NCBI GenBank assembly: GCA_027625915.1 | Contig: JANTQA010000029.1 | Location: 248,001 to 312,000 of the forward strand | Length of the DNA stretch: 64,000 nt | DNA from: Anaeramoeba flamelloides | Lineage: Eukaryota; Metamonada; Anaeramoebidae | Direction of reading: 5' to 3' | Shown here: positions 60,171 to 64,000 of the stretch, in pieces | How positions within the stretch are numbered: position 1 is the stretch's first letter | Layout: every line of letters starts with the position of its first letter | Notes under the pieces: model-generated | What the model saw: only the letters and a program-made list of their open reading frames with translations | Database searches by the model: none | Told to the model about the DNA's origin: nothing | Made by a program: the position numbers and the translations under genes

Positions 60171-60747
60171 ATATTTTTGACAATTAAAAATTAAAAGGTC
60201 ATTTCTTAAATAGGAAATGAAAGTTTTAAGATTATTTCATGAAAATTTATTATTTTTGAATTATCAAAATCATATTAAATTCTATATTAATATTGTATTT
60301 CAAATCGAATTAAGTTCAATTGGTAAAGGGAAATAATTGAGATAATTTAAGATTATTCAAACAATCATATTTATGTTGTTTATTATGAATAAATCAAATA
60401 TTTTTTAATCAAAAGAAACTGACAAATCAATTGTATCTGAGTGAGTCGGGATTCTCAATTAGATAAATCAAATAAAAAAAAAAAAAAAAAAAGGATTAAA
60501 AATTCTCAAATAAAAATGTTTATAACCATTCTGGAAAAAAATTATCGATGAGTTTGAATTGTTAGACAGTCATTGGATTATCTTTTAAAAAATTTTAAAA
60601 CATATTTTTTGTTCATCTTAAAATAAAAACTAAATCCAATAATTAAATTGAATATTGGAATTAAAATAAAAACTAAAATATCATATTAAACAAAAAAATC
60701 AAGTATTACCAAAATTTCCAAATTTGAGATTTAATTGTAAACATTTT

Positions 60748-61246
60748 GTTGTCCAAATATTCCTACAGAAAAGTTTTATCCATGTTTCTACCGAAAATGG
60801 GGTGTTTTTTTTTTGTTATAGAAGACCGATACATTAACTGATCAAAGAAACTTACAATAAAACCCTAAATAAATATGGTATCGATTTCTTAAAGTTCTCT
60901 TTTTTATTTATTAAAAAATTCTAAAAATGAAAGATCTTATTAGGAAATTTGTCTCAAAAAATTAAGTAAATTTTTCGGAAAAGTTATTGAGAATCAAAAA
61001 AACCCAAAATTTCTTAAAAAATCTCCAAAAAAATCGAAAAAATTACAAAAAATAATCAACAAATTGCATTCCTAATTTAAAATTTACTAAAAACTTCAAG
61101 GAATTAACCTTCAAAATTGATTTGAACTTTGGTATACTATTTGGAAGTGAGTTGGATCTTCCGTTAGAACAAGAAAATAAAAAAACACGGATTGTTTTTT
61201 TGAAACATGGATTATTGACGTTTTGCACACATTATTTTGATTGTTA
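60748..61246 (-). mobile_element. Tc1/mariner-type MITE, copy 4
   Basis: Reverse-orientation copy: the right end TGCACACATTATTTTGATTG corresponds to the left terminus of 41212-41695. Internal AATAAATATGGTATCGATTT and TTGATTTGAACTTTGGTATA are collinear with it. The left border is approximate. Confidence 0.65.
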
Positions 61247-62336
61247 TATTACTTTAAATTTTAAACATCTAGTATAAGTGAATTTGATCAATTATTTTAT
61301 AACTCTAATTTTTCTTATTCATCTGAAATAAATTTTAAGATTTGAATAATCAGTGTTCATCAAGTTTGAGTGATTTCAATTTCATCTATAAAAAATATTT
61401 AATAAAATAAAAAAAAATTTCTTTAACCACTACCATCTCCAAATTAAAACCAACTAGACAATATTTTTTTTTTCGATCAGTATTGTTTTTTGTTATTTGA
61501 AAGCAATAAAATTTCAGTTAATTTTCATTTTTTCAATTCTGATATCTGACTTTCAGTTTAAAATCTGAACTTTTCACACTATTCATCTCAAAATATATAA
61601 TAATAAAAAAGTACCCCAATTTCACTCTATTGCCTCAAAACCATATTTATAAAAGAAAAGGAAATTGAACTCTTAACAAAAACTCTTTCCTGTTTTTTCT
61701 TCCAATACCATTAGCTTTAAGAAATTTTCACTTTATTTTTCTTTTTTGTCACATTTTCATTTCAAATCAGAATCAACAATTAAACAACCATTTTTTCTTT
61801 GAAGGAACTTGAAATTATTTGAAAAATCTTTGTGTTTTGGACTAAACCAAGAATATAAAAAGTAATAATTCAAGTTGAAAAAATCGAACAAAAAAAAATT
61901 TTTAACAAATTATCTTTTTGATCAAAGTATTAAATTAATTGCTGGTTACCGGTTTTCATACAAACTGAAAAATAGTTTATTTATACTCCCTACCGAAGAC
62001 TAATTTTTAATCAAGATTTGTAATAAACTTTTTTCGTTTAATCCAAATAAACCTTTTTATCAAAAAAAATCTTGAATGATCCCAAACAAAGATGTCACTA
62101 ACAGAAGAATTTGTTCTATAAAGAAAGCGTGTTCGAAGTAAAATGAAAAAGATGATCACCTCTCATTTTTTTTATTAACTATAAAATAATATCCATTTTT
62201 TCAGAATCAAAAAACTTTTGATACAATCAATCGAGAAACAAGACCACCAACAACAAAAATTAACAGACTAGTTTTTGTACCAGTTTTTTTCACCCAATTT
62301 GGATCAATTTGCAACAATTTAACACAAAAATAACAA

Positions 62337-63845
62337 ATGAAAAAAAGAAAAAAAATTAAAGAAATTATTCAGATTCATCAGTCGTTTGAAATTACAAAAA
62401 CAAATAAAAAGCAGGAAACAAAACAAACACAAACAATACGAAAAATTCAAAAACTCAAAGAGAAGAAGAAAAAACACCCAAAAAAAGGAATCAAGAAAAC
62501 AAAGAATAGAAAACAAACCAAACAAGAAGAAAAAATTGAAGAAATCGAAGAAATCGAAGAAATACAAGTGGTCAAAAAGACTAAAAAAAAAGGTATGGCA
62601 GGGATCGAAGGGAATGGAGGATCTTCGATAATCTTTCACCAATTAAAAAGATATTTCCAAACGGAATTTTCATTTCAAAACACAAAAAAATCACAAGGGA
62701 AGGACGGAGATCATAACTCGTATAATGAAAACGAGCGAGCAAGGATTTACAATTTTTTTAAAGCTCCTTACTATATGGAGATCTCGATCAATTATGCGAT
62801 CTTAATGGTTATTGACCTATTTTTATATTATTTATTAGCCTTGCCAATAAAGTCACTTATTTCTGCCTTTAAATTGGTCACTGCTCGTAAATTGAACGCA
62901 CAAGAAAAAAGGAATCTGATTACACAGCTATTAATTGTAATTATCAGTCTACTCTTCACTCTGCTAAAATATGATGTTATCATAAATTTTATACCAACAA
63001 ACAAAATTAAATTAATGTTTACCTATAATGGTGTGGAATATTTGGATGAAATTTTTCATGTGTTTTCTCTTCAGATCATAAATTCATTAGATGACTCCAT
63101 CTTGAAGAACACAAAAAAATTGGGGACAAATTCCAATCTAATTGTTGACCTTCTAATTTCCTTCGCTGTGCTCTCAATTCATACCTTTTTCCTATATATT
63201 AGTGTTATTATGATCGGCATTAGTTTGACTTCCAAACACCTTACACTGATGGCTTCTTTATTACATAACAATTTCCACGAATTCAGAAAATATCTCAAAA
63301 AAAATCTGACAGACAAAGCAATGGAGAAGATTTATTATTATGACGCCTTCGAAAGAGTCAAATTAGTCATTTTCATATATGTAGTCATTGCAGAAAACTT
63401 CTCTAATGATTATGTTACACTTGATCGAAAGAAAATTTATTCTTTAAAATGGCTATTAATTTCCGAATTATTTGTTGATTGGCTAAAATATGCATTCTTA
63501 GTGAAAAAAAATAATAAACCACCAAAATTATTTTTATCTTTAAGAAATTCCTTAGCAAATTTCTTTTTGGTCCAAAATAACAATAATGAAAATCACATGT
63601 TATCGATTCAAAATAAATTCAATTTTACAGCTATACCGTTAACAATCTTGCTTTTACAAGCAATGTATAGATTAATTTGGAAAAAATTCCACCATATGTA
63701 TTCAATAGCAATTCTTATTGCTTTTTATAGTCTGTTGTTTCTTTTTTTCATTATCACAAAATTACTCATTTTTTTTCTTTCGAATAAATATCAAAAAATT
63801 TATATAAAAAACGAAAGAAAAAATTCGAATAAAAAAATGAAATAG
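62337..63845 (+). CDS. TAPT1: TAPT1-family multi-pass membrane protein
   Basis: 502 residues in one exon. The first 85 residues are Lys-rich and disordered (Glu-Ile repeats near 65-75), unlike most relatives. From about 135 the TAPT1/DUF747 core appears: YNFFKAPYYMEISINYAILM, a first membrane helix, LLALPIKSLISAFKL, then LLKYDVIINFI and YNGVEYLDEIF, LISFAVLSIHTFFLYISVIM, SLTSKHLTLMASLLHNNFHE, DAFERVKLVIFIYVV and LISELFVDWLKYAFLVK, ending in two more hydrophobic segments. About six to eight membrane segments are expected. Family members (human TAPT1, yeast Emp65, plant POD1) are ER or ciliary-base proteins; Emp65 stabilises folding ER proteins with Slp1. Length (about 500) is normal. The first ATG is used; the Lys-rich leader could include an alternative downstream start (MAGIEGNGG, residue 87). 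Confidence 0.88.
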   Translation: MKKRKKIKEIIQIHQSFEITKTNKKQETKQTQTIRKIQKLKEKKKKHPKKGIKKTKNRKQTKQEEKIEEIEEIEEIQVVKKTKKKGMAGIEGNGGSSIIFHQLKRYFQTEFSFQNTKKSQGKDGDHNSYNENERARIYNFFKAPYYMEISINYAILMVIDLFLYYLLALPIKSLISAFKLVTARKLNAQEKRNLITQLLIVIISLLFTLLKYDVIINFIPTNKIKLMFTYNGVEYLDEIFHVFSLQIINSLDDSILKNTKKLGTNSNLIVDLLISFAVLSIHTFFLYISVIMIGISLTSKHLTLMASLLHNNFHEFRKYLKKNLTDKAMEKIYYYDAFERVKLVIFIYVVIAENFSNDYVTLDRKKIYSLKWLLISELFVDWLKYAFLVKKNNKPPKLFLSLRNSLANFFLVQNNNNENHMLSIQNKFNFTAIPLTILLLQAMYRLIWKKFHHMYSIAILIAFYSLLFLFFIITKLLIFFLSNKYQKIYIKNERKNSNKKMK

Positions 63846-64000
63846 ATTTTTTTTTTTAAAATAATTATATTATTTTAATTATCATTCGATATTTGTATTA
63901 TTTAATGATTTTTTTCATCAATTTTTTTTTATTTACATTTCAATTACCCTCTTTGTTTTTGGTTAAATGAGATAAAATTTAATTTTATTATTTTTTATTA
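63846..64000. other. 3' flank of TAPT1
   Basis: A/T-rich sequence with T runs to the window edge. No further feature is visible. Confidence 0.6.

Larger units (their letters stand above)
56838..62336. other. Intergenic region rich in repeats
   Basis: 5.5 kb between the kinase-like gene and TAPT1. (TA)n tracts lie at about 56855-56890 and 59587-59620, a hairpin repeat cluster at 58340-58860, a 555-bp TIR element at 59615-60170, and a reversed Tc1-type MITE at about 60748-61246. No gene is recognised; the last few hundred bases should hold the TAPT1 promoter. Confidence 0.65.

Noticed and set aside
62319-62642. Minus-strand Phe/Leu-rich frame
   Set aside because: Antisense of the Lys-rich start of TAPT1.
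1-64000. CRISPR arrays, prophage or bacterial operons
   Set aside because: No regularly spaced identical repeats or prokaryotic gene organisation; spliced eukaryotic genes throughout.

Overview
This is a eukaryotic nuclear window, very AT-rich, with long intergenic gaps, homopolymer runs and coding regions full of Asn, Lys, Glu and Gln repeats (poly-Asn, Glu-Lys, Glu-Asn, Asn-Gln). All long reading frames use the standard stop codons. The gene set (huntingtin-like HEAT protein, SCAR/WAVE, a matrix-processing-peptidase subunit, CDC50, TAPT1, RECQL4, UTP7) and the style of the low-complexity stretches suggest a free-living amoeboid protist. An Anaeramoeba-like organism is my best guess from protein style alone; this is inference, and other AT-rich amoebae are possible.

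Layout, left to right. 1-6266 (-): most of a huntingtin homologue running off the left edge. 10882-12219 (+): beta-type mitochondrial/hydrogenosomal processing peptidase, much richer in GC than its surroundings. 16744-22013 (-): UTP7/WDR46, a small-subunit processome protein, in two exons split by a 2.7-kb intron. 23923-27414 (+): RECQL4 with an N-terminal Sld2-like segment. 30309-32960 (-): an unrecognised protein with 11 Trp-Gly dipeptides in degenerate repeats plus an Arg/Gly-rich tail, resembling Argonaute-hook platforms. 36048-39924 (-): CDC50 (P4-ATPase beta subunit), three exons. 44660-46137 (-): SCAR/WAVE, two exons. 51064-56837 (+): a degenerate protein kinase with a 3.7-kb intron and a KA1-like C-terminus. 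62337-63845 (+): TAPT1-family membrane protein. No operon logic applies; the genes are separate eukaryotic loci.

Gaps and long introns hold decayed transposable elements: a Tc1/mariner-type MITE family (four copies of about 480 bp), a roughly 233-bp MITE family (two copies), a 134-bp MITE, a 555-bp terminal-inverted-repeat element, a 660-bp fold-back element, LINE reverse-transcriptase and C-terminal fragments, and a recurring LINE-tail-associated hairpin. I found no tRNA, rRNA or CRISPR array.

Splice junctions inferred from protein homology give 5' sites of GTAAT or GTAT type and 3' sites that are A-rich (AAAAG, AAATAG) without a pyrimidine tract. The most interesting items are the divergent huntingtin, the WG-repeat protein, the pseudokinase with a possible alternative exon, and the long fold-back element.
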